DNA of 64,000 bases. Origin: Streptomyces bluensis. Its GTDB lineage: Bacteria > Actinomycetota > Actinomycetes > Streptomycetales > Streptomycetaceae. This document shows, in pieces, positions 12,718 through 22,610 of this stretch. The DNA is taken from positions 124,001 through 188,000 of the forward strand of contig NZ_BMVM01000004.1 of the NCBI RefSeq assembly GCF_014650715.1, read 5' to 3'. The number at the start of each line of letters is the position of its first letter. Position 1 is the stretch's first letter. Below the pieces are notes generated by a model. The model worked only from the letters and a program-made list of their open reading frames with translations. It had not been told where the DNA came from and searched no databases. The position numbers and the translations under genes are program-made.

Positions 12718-13017
12718 TTCTTTTCCTTTTCCTCTTCGGCTGCCTCAGGGTTACGGGAGGTCGCATCCGCAGCCGGGGATTCCCGCCAGGTCCACGAGGG
12801 ACCCGTCGGGCAGCCGCTCCCCTGGTCTGGGCACATACGTGCAGCACACGAACGGCCCACCGACCGGTCCCGGGACTCCGGGCGGTAGTGGGCTGCCCGC
12901 GACACCTACGACGGTGCGCGACGCTCCTGGATCGAAGGATCCGGCTGGATGTCCCGCCTGAGGCGCCGACGGGAGTCGGACACGGGACTCAGCACTGCAG
13001 TGAAGTCTACAGGTGGC
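12718..13017. other. Intergenic region upstream of rpsD
   Basis: 300 bp between rpsD and the rarA stop. It must hold the rpsD promoter and leader. I see a ribosome-binding purine run next to rpsD, but no convincing protein leader, riboswitch or terminator hairpin. Confidence 0.6.
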
Positions 13018-14373
13018 TCAGGGCTGCTTCCGCCCGAGGTGCCTCCTGGTCCACTCCACCGCGTCCGCGTAGCGTGCCTCGGCTCCGTGCCTGGTCGGGG
13101 TGTAGTACTCGCGGTCCTGGAGGGCGTCCGGGGCGTACTGCTGGGCGGCGATTCCCTCGGGCAGGTCGTGCGGGTAGACGTACCCCTGCGCGTGCCCCAG
13201 CTTGGCGGCGCCCTTGTAGTGCCCGTCCCGCAGGTGCGGGGGCACCGGACCGGCCAGCCCCTTGCGTACGTCCTCCATGGCGGCGCCGATCGCCATGGTC
13301 GCGGAGTTGGACTTGGGGGCGAGGGCCAGGGCGATGGTGGCGTGGCTGAGGGTGAGCGCGGCCTCGGGGAAACCGATCATGGCGACCGCCTGGGCGGCGG
13401 CGACGGCTATGGGCAGTGCGTTCGGATCGGCGAGGCCGATGTCCTCACTGGCGGAGATCATCAGGCGGCGGGCGATGAACCGGGGGTCCTCACCGGCCTC
13501 GATCATGCGGGCCAGGTAGTGCAGGGCGGCGTCGACGTCGGAGCCGCGGATGGACTTGATGAGGGCGCTCGCCACGTCGTAGTGCTGGTCGCCGGAGCGG
13601 TCGTACTTCACGGCGGCACGGTCGACGGTCTCCTCCAGGGTCGTCAGGCCGATCTCCGTCCCGCCCTTGTCGAGGGCGGCGCCGGCGGCGGCCTCCAGCG
13701 CGGTGAGCGCGCGGCGGGCGTCGCCGCCGGCGATCCGCAGCAGGTGCTCCTCGGTGTCCTCGGGGAGGGTGACGGCACCTGACAGGCCGCGCTCGTCGGT
13801 GAGGGCGCGGCGCAGGAGCCCGCGCACGTCGTCGTCGGTGAGCGGTTCCAGGGTGAGGAGCAGGGAGCGGGACAGGAGGGGGGAGATCACCGAGAAGTAC
13901 GGGTTCTCCGTCGTCGCCGCGATCAGGGTCACCCAGCGGTTCTCGACGGCCGGGAGCAGGGAGTCCTGCTGGGCCTTGCTGAAGCGGTGGATCTCGTCGA
14001 GGAAGAGGACGGTCTCCTTGCCGAAGCCGCCGGTGGCGCGGCGGGCGCCGTCGATGACCGCGCGGACCTCCTTCACTCCGGCGGTGATCGCGGAGAGCTC
14101 GACGAAGCGCTTGTTGGTGGCCTTGGAGACGACGTACGCGAGGGTCGTCTTGCCGGTGCCGGGCGGGCCCCAGAGGATCACCGAGGACGGTCCGGCCGGG
14201 CCGCCGCCGGACTCGCCGACCAGTCTGCGCAGGGGTGAGCCGGGCTTGAGCAGATGCTGCTGGCCCACGACCTCGTCGAGGGTGCGCGGGCGCATGCGCA
14301 CGGCCAGGGGGCTGCCGGACGGGTCCTTCTCCTGGCGTTCTTCGGCGGCTGCGGTGAACAGGTCGGGCTCCAC
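13018..14373 (-). CDS. rarA: Replication-associated recombination protein A (RarA/MgsA)
   Basis: 451 aa from the GTG at 14373, chosen because AGGG lies 8 nt upstream; a TTG at 14379 is the other option. It is an AAA+ ATPase related to clamp-loader subunits and RuvB, acting at stalled forks. It has Walker [12 protein letters not shown], Walker [13 protein letters not shown], a sensor region [16 protein letters not shown], and the C-terminal tetramerisation domain ([18 protein letters not shown] segment, and [19 protein letters not shown]). It is transcribed towards rpsD. Confidence 0.95.
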   Translation of the reverse strand: MEPDLFTAAAEERQEKDPSGSPLAVRMRPRTLDEVVGQQHLLKPGSPLRRLVGESGGGPAGPSSVILWGPPGTGKTTLAYVVSKATNKRFVELSAITAGVKEVRAVIDGARRATGGFGKETVLFLDEIHRFSKAQQDSLLPAVENRWVTLIAATTENPYFSVISPLLSRSLLLTLEPLTDDDVRGLLRRALTDERGLSGAVTLPEDTEEHLLRIAGGDARRALTALEAAAGAALDKGGTEIGLTTLEETVDRAAVKYDRSGDQHYDVASALIKSIRGSDVDAALHYLARMIEAGEDPRFIARRLMISASEDIGLADPNALPIAVAAAQAVAMIGFPEAALTLSHATIALALAPKSNSATMAIGAAMEDVRKGLAGPVPPHLRDGHYKGAAKLGHAQGYVYPHDLPEGIAAQQYAPDALQDREYYTPTRHGAEARYADAVEWTRRHLGRKQP

Positions 14374-14429
14374 GTCCAAAACCCTATGTCACCCCACTGA
14401 CAGAGCCCTCGGGAGTCGCCAGACCGCCG

Positions 14430-15065
14430 TCAGCTGGTCCAGAAGTCCCACCAGCGGGTCAGGATCAGCATGCCGATGATGCCGACGTGCATCACGGGCA
14501 GGACCCAGGTGAACTCGCCGAAGAAGCCCTTCAGCCAGTTCGGCGCGGGCAGGAAGCCGTGGCGGACGTTGAACGACGTCACGTACCAGAACATGACGAT
14601 CGTGGCGACCCAGGCCAGGGAGCACCACAGGCACAGCGAGTTGATGTTGTACAGCGACTGGTACTGCAGCCAGGTGCAGAAGCCGACGCCGAAGACGGTG
14701 CCGGCGTTGAAGGTGAGCCAGTACCAGCGCGGGAACGTGGCGCGGGCGAGGAGGCTCATGCCGACGCAGATCACGATGCCGTACGCGACGAGACCGAGCA
14801 TCGGGTTGGGGAACCCGAAGGCCGACGCCTGCTCGCTCTTCATGATGTTGCCGCAGGAGACGACGGGGTTCAGGCTGCACCCGGGCGTGAAGCCGGGGTC
14901 CTCCAGGAGCTTGAACTTGTCGATCGTGATGACCCAGGAGGCCAGCAGCCCGGCCGCGCCGGTGATCAGCAGGAGGATCGCGAAGGCGCGGCTGCCGCCC
15001 ACGCCGCGCGGAGCCTCGGCTCGTTCCCGCTCGATGGAGACGTCCTTGACTGTCGTCTTGCTCAT
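14430..15065 (-). CDS. Vitamin K epoxide reductase (VKOR) family membrane protein
   Basis: 211 aa with about five membrane helices. Bacterial VKORs reoxidise DsbA-like thiol oxidases using menaquinone, supporting disulfide formation outside the membrane. The loop cysteines C63 and C71 and the catalytic CxxC (C145-L-W-C148) are all present, in the order expected for the family. There is no fused thioredoxin domain, and no DsbA partner lies nearby. It is divergent from the ABC transporter operon. Confidence 0.9.
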   Translation of the reverse strand: MSKTTVKDVSIERERAEAPRGVGGSRAFAILLLITGAAGLLASWVITIDKFKLLEDPGFTPGCSLNPVVSCGNIMKSEQASAFGFPNPMLGLVAYGIVICVGMSLLARATFPRWYWLTFNAGTVFGVGFCTWLQYQSLYNINSLCLWCSLAWVATIVMFWYVTSFNVRHGFLPAPNWLKGFFGEFTWVLPVMHVGIIGMLILTRWWDFWTS

Positions 15066-15215
15066 CTCGTCGTATCCGTAGCTTCCGTAGCGTCGAAGGA
15101 GGGCTTCCGGGCACGGTCATTGTGCCGCACACGCGCGCGTGTCCACCGTTCGATGGACATAAGGAAGTACGCCCGGTCGTCCCGGAGCGTTCGGTTCAAG
15201 GCGACGCTCGACGGC

Positions 15216-16118
15216 ATGACAGCACACGCGAACGAACTCGCGGTGGACGTACGGGGGCTGCGCAAGCAGTACGGGGACGTGACCGCGGTCGACGGTATCG
15301 ATCTCGGCATCCGGCGGGGGGAGGTGTTCGGCCTGCTCGGGCCCAATGGGGCGGGCAAGAGCACCACGGTGGAGATCCTCCAGGGCAATCGCGCACGGGA
15401 CGGGGGCGAGGTGTCCGTGCTCGGGGCGGACCCGGGGCGGGCCACGCGCGCGTGGCGCTCGCGCGTCGGAATCGTCTGGCAGGACGAATCCGCGCCCGCC
15501 GAGTTGACGGTGCGGGAAACCGTGCGACATTTCGCCCGATATTACCCGAAGCCGAGAAACCCGGAGGAAGTCCTCGCTCTGGTGGGTCTCCGGGAGAAGG
15601 CGGGCAGTCGTATCAAGGCCCTCTCCGGTGGACAGCGGCGGCGGCTCGACGTGGCACTCGGGGTGATCGGCGGGCCGGAGCTGCTGCTCCTGGACGAGCC
15701 GACGACCGGCTTCGACCCGGCGGCCCGCCGCCAGTTCTGGGAGCTGATCCGTACGCTGGCCGACGAAGGCACGACGATCCTGCTGACCACGCACTACCTG
15801 GAGGAGGCGGAGGCGCTGGCCGACCGGCTCGCGGTCATCGCGAACGGCCGCGTGGTCGCCGAGGGCGAACCGGCCGCGCTGCGCGACCGCCACGGTACCG
15901 AGGCCACTGTCGAGTGGACGGAACCGGACGGCACCCCGCGCGCGGAGCGCACCGGCACGCCCACGCGCGCGGTCGCCGAGCTCATGCGCCGCTTCGACGG
16001 GGAGATACCGGGGCTGCGGGTGAGCCGCCCGACCCTGGAGGACGTCTATCTCAGGCTGACGGGGCAGAGCGACGAGGCCGGACAGGCCGGACGGATCACG
16101 CAGGAGGACGAACGATGA
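15216..16118 (+). CDS. ABC exporter ATP-binding protein (DrrA type)
   Basis: 300 aa. It powers an exporter with the adjacent permease. Motifs are Walker A GPNGAGKST at 42-50, signature LSGGQRRRLDVALG, Walker B LLLLDEPTTGFDP, and the switch TTHYLEEAEALADR. The C-terminal extension resembles daunorubicin-resistance type ATPases. The start at 15216 (MTAHANELAV) was chosen by domain boundary; an in-frame ATG at 15153 would add 21 residues, and neither has a strong ribosome site. It overlaps the permease by ATGA. Confidence 0.93.
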   Translation: MTAHANELAVDVRGLRKQYGDVTAVDGIDLGIRRGEVFGLLGPNGAGKSTTVEILQGNRARDGGEVSVLGADPGRATRAWRSRVGIVWQDESAPAELTVRETVRHFARYYPKPRNPEEVLALVGLREKAGSRIKALSGGQRRRLDVALGVIGGPELLLLDEPTTGFDPAARRQFWELIRTLADEGTTILLTTHYLEEAEALADRLAVIANGRVVAEGEPAALRDRHGTEATVEWTEPDGTPRAERTGTPTRAVAELMRRFDGEIPGLRVSRPTLEDVYLRLTGQSDEAGQAGRITQEDER

Positions 16119-16960
16119 CGACGACTGCCGTACGTCCCCCGGAAGAAGCGCTCACCGCGCGGCTGCCCGGCGCGTGGAGCCTCGGTCTCAGCCGGGGCGC
16201 GTTGGAGATCAAACAGTTCTTCCGGATGCGTGAACAGGTCGTCTTCACGTTCGCCTTCCCCGTGGTCTTCCTGTTCCTGTTCGCGTCGATCTTCAGTGAC
16301 GCCGTGGAGGGGGCGGGCATCTCCGCCTCACAGCTGTACGTGCCCGCGATGACGGCCGCCGGGATCATGTCCACCAGCTTCCAGTCCCTCGGCGTCTCCA
16401 TCGCCGTCGAGCGGGACGAGCGGGTGCTGCGCCGGCTGCGTGGCACCCCCATGCCCCCGGCCTCGTACTTCCTCGGGAAGATCTGGCTGGTCTTCGTCAC
16501 CGGGCTGTTGGAGACGGCGATCCTCCTCCTGGTCGGCACGACGCTGTACGACGTGGACCTGCCGACGTCCGCCGGCAGGTGGTTCGACCTCGCCTGGATC
16601 TTCGTCCTCGGGCTGACGGCCTGCGCGCTGCTCGGCATCGCGATCAGCTCGGTGCCGAGGTCCGGCAAGAGCGCCACCTCCGTGGTCGTCCTGCCCTTCC
16701 TTGTCCTGCAGTTCATCTCCGGGGTCTACATCGCCGTCGACACGATCCCCGAGTGGATGCTGAACATCGGTGCGCTGTTCCCGCTGAAGTGGATGTGCCA
16801 GGGACTGCGCGGGGTGTTCCTGCCGGAGTCTGCGCGCGTCCTGGAGCAGACGGGCGACTGGGAGTTCGGCCGCGTCGCCCTGGTCCTCGCCGCCTGGTGC
16901 GTCGGAGGATTGGTGCTGTGTCTGCTGACCTTCCGCTGGAAGAGCCGGCGCGACGGATGA
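16115..16960 (+). CDS. ABC-2 type exporter permease
   Basis: 281 aa, about six membrane helices, with the first after an N-terminal cytoplasmic segment (VVFTFAFPVVFLFLFASIF). The pattern of MTAAGIMSTSFQSLGVSIAVERDERVLRRLRGTPMPP is typical of DrrB/NodJ-like ABC-2 permeases, which expel hydrophobic drugs or lipids. It overlaps both the ATPase gene and the kinase gene by 4 bp, so all four genes of this cluster are translated as a set. Substrate is unknown. Confidence 0.92.
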   Translation: MTTTAVRPPEEALTARLPGAWSLGLSRGALEIKQFFRMREQVVFTFAFPVVFLFLFASIFSDAVEGAGISASQLYVPAMTAAGIMSTSFQSLGVSIAVERDERVLRRLRGTPMPPASYFLGKIWLVFVTGLLETAILLLVGTTLYDVDLPTSAGRWFDLAWIFVLGLTACALLGIAISSVPRSGKSATSVVVLPFLVLQFISGVYIAVDTIPEWMLNIGALFPLKWMCQGLRGVFLPESARVLEQTGDWEFGRVALVLAAWCVGGLVLCLLTFRWKSRRDG

Positions 16961-18150
16961 CGACGACCACCGGCGCGTACACCTGGGACCGCTCGTTCCG
17001 GCTCTGGGACTCGTACTTCGCCGTCGTGTGGGTGGCCACCCTGGTGTTCGTCGTGCTCGGCGCGGGGAACACGGGGTGGCCGCTGGGCGCGCTCGCGGCC
17101 GGACTCCTCGTCCCGCTGGTTCCCTGGTACGTGGCGTTCGGGCGCCCGATCATGCGGGAGAACCGGACCGACGAGCACCGGGCCCTCCTCTACCTCGCCG
17201 GAACGGTCGTACTGTTCCTGCCGTCGGCCCTCCTCGTCGGCGAGACCCGGCTGATGTCCTTCGCTCTGGTTCCCCAGTGCTTCATGTCACTGCGTCTGCG
17301 GTGGGCGCTGATCGCTGTAGCGTTCATCAACATCGTGCCGGTGGCGGGCTGGGCGCTGCTGTGGCGGCCCGATGCCGGAACCGTCTTCTTCAACTCCGTG
17401 TTCGCGGTCGTCACGCTCGCCTTCTCGGTGGCCATCGGCAGCTGGATCATTCGCGTCATCGAGCAGAGCGAGGAAAGGGCGGAGCTGATCGCCGAGTTGG
17501 ACGCCAGCCGCCATGAGATCTCCCGTCTGTCGGCCGCGCACGGCGCGCTGGCCGAGCGGGAACGGCTCTCCCGGGAGATCCACGACACGCTCGCGCAGGG
17601 GTTCACCAGTCTGCTGATGCTGGTGCAGGCCGTGGATGCCGAGCTGGAGGACGATCTTCCCGCCGCCCGGCGCCACCTGGCGCTGATGGAGGAGACGGCC
17701 CGGCAGAACCTGGCCGAGGCGCGGGCGCTGGTCGCCGGTGGCGCACCCGCCGACCTGCACGGCGCCTCCCTGCCGGACGCGTTGCGCCGGCTGGCCGCCC
17801 GGCACGGCGCCGAGGTGGACATCACCGGTCCGGTGCGCGCGCTGTCCGCCGGGCCCGAGGTGGTGGCCCTGCGCTCCTGCCAGGAGGCGTTGGCCAACGT
17901 GCGCAAGCACGCGGCGACTTCGACCGTGGTCGGCATCACGCTGGCGTACGCCGAGGAGACGCTCACCCTGTCCGTCCGGGACGACGGCTGCGGCTTCGAG
18001 CCGTCCGCCGTGACGGACGGCTACGGTCTGGCCGGACTGCGCGCCCGGGCCGCCGAAGTGGGCGGCACGGCGTGCGTGGACAGCGCTCCCGGCACGGGTA
18101 CGACGGTGACCGTGCGACTGCCCGTCCCACCTCCGAGGAGCACCCCGTGA
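16957..18150 (+). CDS. Sensor histidine kinase (HisKA_3 family)
   Basis: 397 aa. The N-terminal 165 residues contain about five hydrophobic segments. They are followed by a HisKA_3 dimerisation domain with the phospho-accepting His209 in SREIHDTLAQGF, then a HATPase domain (ALANVRKHA N-box, DDGCGFEP, GYGLAGLRARA). It presumably phosphorylates the response regulator encoded next. With no large extracellular domain, it belongs to the intramembrane-sensing type often found with drug exporters; the ligand is inferred to be membrane-active. Confidence 0.93.
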   Translation: MTTTTGAYTWDRSFRLWDSYFAVVWVATLVFVVLGAGNTGWPLGALAAGLLVPLVPWYVAFGRPIMRENRTDEHRALLYLAGTVVLFLPSALLVGETRLMSFALVPQCFMSLRLRWALIAVAFINIVPVAGWALLWRPDAGTVFFNSVFAVVTLAFSVAIGSWIIRVIEQSEERAELIAELDASRHEISRLSAAHGALAERERLSREIHDTLAQGFTSLLMLVQAVDAELEDDLPAARRHLALMEETARQNLAEARALVAGGAPADLHGASLPDALRRLAARHGAEVDITGPVRALSAGPEVVALRSCQEALANVRKHAATSTVVGITLAYAEETLTLSVRDDGCGFEPSAVTDGYGLAGLRARAAEVGGTACVDSAPGTGTTVTVRLPVPPPRSTP

Positions 18151-18770
18151 TCCGGATCATCCTCGCCGACGACCACCCCGTCGTGCGCGAGGGCCTGCGC
18201 GCCATGCTGAGCGCCGAGCCCGACCTCGATGTGGTCGCCGACGCGTCGAACGGCCCTCAGGCGGAGGCGCTGGCGGCCGAGTTGCGCCCCGACATCGTTC
18301 TGATGGATCTGCGGATGCCGGGGGGCGGGGGCGTTGACTCGATTCTGCGGATGACGGAGGCCGGGCTGTCGTGCCGCGTCATCGTGTTGACGACGTACGA
18401 GACGGACGGCGACATTCTGCGTGCCGTGGAGGCCGGTGCCGCCGGTTATCTGCTCAAGGATCTGCCGCGTGGTGAGCTGGCGGAGGCCGTGCGGGCCGCC
18501 GCGCGGGGCGAGACGGTGCTCGCGCCGTCGGTGGCCGCGCGGCTGGTCGACCAGTTGCGTACGAAGCCGGAGCGGCCGCGGTTGTCCGAGCGGGAGACGG
18601 CGGTGCTGCGGCTGGTGGCGGAGGGGTGCACCAACGCGGAGATCGGTCGACGGCTGTTCATCGGTGAGTCGACGGTCAAGACCCATCTCCTGCGTGCGTT
18701 CGGCAAGTTGGGGGTGGACGACCGGACGGCTGCGGTGACGAGTGCGATGCGGTTCGGGTTGCTGGACTGA
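18147..18770 (+). CDS. NarL/FixJ family response regulator
   Basis: 207 aa with a GTG start that overlaps the kinase stop as GTGA and has GAGGAG upstream. The receiver domain has the acidic pair in LADDHPVV, the phospho-acceptor Asp in IVLMDLRMPG and the conserved Lys in YLLKDLP. The LuxR-type helix-turn-helix follows at about 145-200 (LSERETAVLRLVAEGCTNAE). It probably controls its own operon's exporter genes. It is followed by the long palindromic spacer. Confidence 0.95.
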   Translation: MIRIILADDHPVVREGLRAMLSAEPDLDVVADASNGPQAEALAAELRPDIVLMDLRMPGGGGVDSILRMTEAGLSCRVIVLTTYETDGDILRAVEAGAAGYLLKDLPRGELAEAVRAAARGETVLAPSVAARLVDQLRTKPERPRLSERETAVLRLVAEGCTNAEIGRRLFIGESTVKTHLLRAFGKLGVDDRTAAVTSAMRFGLLD

Positions 18771-18774
18771 GGGT

Positions 18775-19446
18775 TCCTCGCCCCCCGCCGCCCCTACCCG
18801 TCCCATCCCCAGGGGCTCCGCCCCTTCAACCCCAGTCCAGGGGGCTACGCCCCCTGACCCCCCAATTCCGGGGCTCCGCCCCCGACCCCGCCGGCCCGCT
18901 CCGGGACTCCGCCCCGCCCGCCCTCTCTGGGGCTCCGCCCCCGGGCCCTGTCCGAGCTGCGCCTCCAGCCCCACACTTCGGGGCACCACCCCCGGCCCCC
19001 TCCGGGGCACCGCCCCGCACCACCACCCTCTGGGGCTGCGGGCCCCACCCACCGGGCTACACCCCCAGCCCCACACTCCGGGGCACCACCCCCGGCCCCC
19101 TCCAGGACACCGCCCCGCACCATCACCCTCTGGGGCTGCGGCCCCACCAGCCGGGCTCCGCCCCGCACCCCACCTTCTGGGGGGGCTGCGGCCCCGACCC
19201 CACCCTCCGGGGCTCCGCCCCCGGCCCCCTTGCCGGGGGGCCAGCCCCCGGGCCCCCGCTCCTCAAAACGCCGGAGGGGCTGGATGGTGTGGGCTCGCGG
19301 GCTGGGCCGGGAGCTGTGTCGAGGTCAGGGGCCGCCGAGCCTGTCCGGTGTGTAAGGACAAGATGGCCGTCAGGCCGACAGCGTGGGGGGGGCTGGGGGC
19401 GGAGCCCCCAGGGGACGGGGATGGGTAGGGGCGGCGGGGGCGAAGT
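18775..19446. repeat. Palindrome-rich intergenic spacer with GGGGCTCCGCCCC-type units
   Basis: About 670 bp between the converging response regulator and hisS genes. It is filled with more than a dozen short palindromes of the form GGGGCTnCGCCCC and variants. The left edge (CGCCGCCCCTACCCGTCCCATCC-like, from 18780) recurs in inverted orientation at about 19396-19446. Inside, CGCCGGAGGGGCTGG (19261-19283) pairs with AGCCTGTCCGG (19338-19358) as an inverted pair. No credible gene is present. The region may act as a bidirectional transcription stop or be remnant mobile palindromes. Confidence 0.8.
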
Positions 19447-19472
19447 AGAGCCGGCCGTGACCCGGTCCGCCC

Positions 19473-20735
19473 TCAGCCCAGCCGGGACTCCAGTTCCGCC
19501 ACGACCTCGTTCACCCCGATGGCCACCTGCTCGCCGGACTCCATGTCCTTGAGCTGCACCACACCCTCGGCGAGATCACGCTCACCCGCGACGAGCGTGT
19601 ACCGCGCACCGCTGCGGTTCGCGTTCTTCATCGCGCCCTTCAACCCCTTCCCACCGAAGGAGAAGTCGGCCGCGATGCCCACCTTGCGCAGTTCGGTGAC
19701 CTTCGCGAAGAGGACCCGGCGGGCCTCCTCGCCCAGCGGGACGGCGAACACGCTCGTGGACGCGGGGAGCGCGAGCTCCACACCCTCCGCCTCCAGGGCA
19801 AGGACCGTGCGGTCGACCCCCAGCGCCCAGCCGACCGACGGGAGCGCCGGGCCGCCGATCATCTCCGACAGACCGTCGTAGCGGCCCCCGCCGCCCACCG
19901 CGGACTGGGAGCCGAGGCCGTCGTGGACGAACTCGAAGGTCGTACGGGTGTAGTAGTCGAGGCCGCGGACCAGCTTGGGGTCGTCCTCGAAGGACACTCC
20001 CGCCGCCGTGATCAGCTCGCGGACCTCCTCGTGGTACGTCTTGCACCCGTCGCACAGGTAGTCACGCAGCAGCGGAGCACCCACGAGCTGCTTCTGGACC
20101 GCGTCCCGCTTGTCGTCGAGCACCCGGAGAGGGTTGATCTCGGAGCGGCGCAAGGTGTCCTCGTCGAGGTCGAGGCCGCGCAGGAAGTCCTGGAGTGCCG
20201 CCCGGTACACCGGGCGGCACTCCTTGTCCCCCAGGGAGTTGAGGAGGATACGGAAGTTCCTGAGGCCCAGCGAGCGGTACGCCTGGTCCGCCAGGATGAT
20301 CAACTCGGCGTCCAGCGCCGGGTCCTCGGCCCCGATCGCCTCGGCACCGACCTGCGAGAAGTGGCGGTAGCGGCCCTTCTGCGGGCGCTCGTAGCGGTAG
20401 TACGAGCCGGAGTACCAGAGCTTGACCGGAAGGTTGCCCGCCTTGTGCAGGTTGGCCTCCAGCGCGGCCCTCAGGACCGAGGCCGTGCCCTCGGGGCGCA
20501 GGGCCAGCCTGTCGCCGCCCTTCGTCTCGAAGGCGTACATCTCCTTCGTCACGATGTCCGTCGACTCGCCGACGCCACGCGCGAAGAGTTCCACGTTCTC
20601 GAAGCCCGGGGTCTCGATGTAGCCGTAGCCGGAGTTGCGCAGCGGCGCGGCGATCGCCTCACGGACGGCCAGGTACGTGGCGCTGTCCGGCGGGATCAGG
20701 TCGTACGTGCCCTTGGGGGCCTTGAAGGTGCTCAC
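19473..20735 (-). CDS. hisS: Histidyl-tRNA synthetase
   Basis: 420 aa from the GTG at 20735 ([18 protein letters not shown]); a GTG 17 bp upstream lies closer to a GAGGA sequence and is a possible alternative. Class II motifs are visible: the motif 2 stretch [20 protein letters not shown] and the histidine-binding segments [15 protein letters not shown] and [11 protein letters not shown]-terminal anticodon-binding domain follows. It charges tRNA-His. It lies 11 bp after the metallo-hydrolase gene and is likely cotranscribed with it. Confidence 0.97.
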   Translation of the reverse strand: MSTFKAPKGTYDLIPPDSATYLAVREAIAAPLRNSGYGYIETPGFENVELFARGVGESTDIVTKEMYAFETKGGDRLALRPEGTASVLRAALEANLHKAGNLPVKLWYSGSYYRYERPQKGRYRHFSQVGAEAIGAEDPALDAELIILADQAYRSLGLRNFRILLNSLGDKECRPVYRAALQDFLRGLDLDEDTLRRSEINPLRVLDDKRDAVQKQLVGAPLLRDYLCDGCKTYHEEVRELITAAGVSFEDDPKLVRGLDYYTRTTFEFVHDGLGSQSAVGGGGRYDGLSEMIGGPALPSVGWALGVDRTVLALEAEGVELALPASTSVFAVPLGEEARRVLFAKVTELRKVGIAADFSFGGKGLKGAMKNANRSGARYTLVAGERDLAEGVVQLKDMESGEQVAIGVNEVVAELESRLG

Positions 20736-20746
20736 GGAAGGTCTCG

Positions 20747-21469
20747 TCACATTCCTCGTCGGGGAGGGGTGCTCCCACCCGCACTGGGTTCCTGGCGGCC
20801 GGCGGCCACCTGCCGCAGGTACGGGTTGGTGGCGCGCTCCTGGCCGATGGTCGTCTGGGGGCCGTGGCCCGACAGCACCACGGTCGAGTCGTCGAGCGGC
20901 AGGCACACGCGGGCCAGCGAGTCGAGCATCTCGGCCATGTCACCGCCGGGCAGGTCGGTGCGTCCGATGGAGCCGGCGAAGAGCAGATCGCCCGAGAAGA
21001 ACACCGACGGGATGTCCGCCGTCTCCGGCATCTGGAAGGTCACCGACCCCTTCGTATGGCCGGGCGCGTGCGCGACGGACAGCTCCAGACCGGCCAGTTG
21101 CAGCGCCGAACCGTCCGTCAGCTCCTTGACGTCGTCGGGCTCCCCCACCGTCAGCTCGCCCATCAGCGGCATCCCGATGGAGCGGCCGAGTCCCTTCTCC
21201 GGGTCGCTCATCATGTAGCGGTCGGCGGGGTGGATCCACGCCGGTACGCCGTGCGCGCCGCACACCGGGACGACCGAGGCCACGTGGTCGAGGTGGCCGT
21301 GGGTGAGCACGACGGCGACGGGCTTGAGCCGGTGCTTCTTCAGCGCCTCCTCGACTCCCTCGGCGGCCCGGTGGCCCGGGTCGATGATCACGCACTCCTC
21401 TCCGGCGGCCGGGGCGACCAGGTAACAGTTGGTCCCCCAGGCCCCGGCGGGGAACCCGGCAATGAGCAC
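20747..21469 (-). CDS. MBL-fold hydrolase (glyoxalase II-like)
   Basis: 240 aa from the GTG at 21469 ([18 protein letters not shown]). The metal-binding motif [11 protein letters not shown] is intact. Further ligands lie in APGHTKGSV and [16 protein letters not shown], and a terminal histidine in [10 protein letters not shown]. Such small hydrolases often act as hydroxyacylglutathione- or mycothiol-type thioesterases; the substrate here is not certain. The family and position upstream of hisS are conserved in streptomycetes. An open frame extends upstream but is not homologous-looking. Confidence 0.9.
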   Translation of the reverse strand: MLIAGFPAGAWGTNCYLVAPAAGEECVIIDPGHRAAEGVEEALKKHRLKPVAVVLTHGHLDHVASVVPVCGAHGVPAWIHPADRYMMSDPEKGLGRSIGMPLMGELTVGEPDDVKELTDGSALQLAGLELSVAHAPGHTKGSVTFQMPETADIPSVFFSGDLLFAGSIGRTDLPGGDMAEMLDSLARVCLPLDDSTVVLSGHGPQTTIGQERATNPYLRQVAAGRQEPSAGGSTPPRRGM

Positions 21470-21638
21470 GATCGTCCTTCGGATTGTGGAGTACGGGCTG
21501 GATTGCTGCGCATCAGAGCCTACCGGCGCTGCCGTTTCCTCAGCGAACCCATATACGGTACGGGGCACACACAAGCGGTCGGCTCACCAGTCGCACGCGT
21601 ACCGGTCGACGTACGAAGACGCATGAGGAGAGAACCCG

Positions 21639-22475
21639 GTGGTCAGCCAGGAACAGCGGCGGCGTCAGCTCGCCCGGGAGAAGTTCTTGCGGCAGCAGCA
21701 GCGGCGCACGGCCGCGCGACGCAAGGCACGTGCCCGCAATGCCGTGATCGCGTCGGTGCTCGGCGTCATCCTGATAGGCAGTGTGGCGCTGTATACGACC
21801 GGGGTACTCAAGGACGACGGCAAGAAGGAGAACGCGAGCGCGGAGGTGACGCCGAGCGCCTCACCGAGCAAGGCCCCGGACCCGTGCGAGAAGCCCGCCG
21901 AGGGCAAGGTGAAGGAGCTCACGTTCAAGAAGGAGCCCGACGTCACCGTCGACAAGAGCGCGAAGTACACGATGGACCTGCAGACCACCTGCGGTGACAT
22001 CTCCATCGCCATGGACGCGGCGAAGACCCCGCGCACGGTGAACTCGTTCGACTTCCTGGTCAACAAGGGGTACCTGGACCACACGAAGTGCCATCGGCTC
22101 ACCACCGCGGGCATCTATGTGCTCCAGTGCGGGGACCCCCAGGGCACCGGCATGGGCGGGCCGGGCTACACGATCCCGGACGAGAACCTGAAGGACAAGA
22201 GCCTGAAGGGCGGGGTGTACCCGGCGGGCACCGTGGCCATGGCGAACCAGTACAACGCCCAGACGAAGGAGGGCCGTAACAGCGGCGGCAGCCAGTTCTT
22301 CCTCGTCTACCAGGACAGTCAGCTCCCGCCGGACTACACACCGTTCGGCACGATCTCGGCATCGGGGATGAAGGTCCTGGAGAAGATCGCCAAGGCGGGC
22401 GAGAGCACGGGGCAGGGCGACGGCACGCCGAACGCGACGGTCGTGATCAACAAGGCGACTGTCAAGGAAAGCTGA
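21639..22475 (+). CDS. Membrane-anchored cyclophilin-type peptidyl-prolyl isomerase
   Basis: 278 aa, GTG start with GAGGAGAG 6 nt upstream. A basic cytoplasmic N-terminus (many Arg/Gln, 1-33) precedes one membrane helix at about 35-56. A short Ser/Pro linker (TPSASPSKAP) then leads to an extracytoplasmic cyclophilin domain (NSGGSQFFLVYQDSQLPPDYTPFG is shown in part by GGSQFFLVYQDS). It probably helps fold secreted proteins. Active-site arginine and glutamine positions are not all obvious, so full activity is not assured. Confidence 0.9.
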   Translation: MVSQEQRRRQLAREKFLRQQQRRTAARRKARARNAVIASVLGVILIGSVALYTTGVLKDDGKKENASAEVTPSASPSKAPDPCEKPAEGKVKELTFKKEPDVTVDKSAKYTMDLQTTCGDISIAMDAAKTPRTVNSFDFLVNKGYLDHTKCHRLTTAGIYVLQCGDPQGTGMGGPGYTIPDENLKDKSLKGGVYPAGTVAMANQYNAQTKEGRNSGGSQFFLVYQDSQLPPDYTPFGTISASGMKVLEKIAKAGESTGQGDGTPNATVVINKATVKES

Positions 22476-22610
22476 CCGCCAACTGCGCAATTTCGGTCGC
22501 GCGGGATGCGGACAGCCGCCCTGCCGGTCGCCTATGTTGGCCGTGACGAAACTGTGGACGATGCCCGGGGGTGCTTCAGCCCTTCGCAGGCATCATGTGG
22601 AGGAGGCGCT

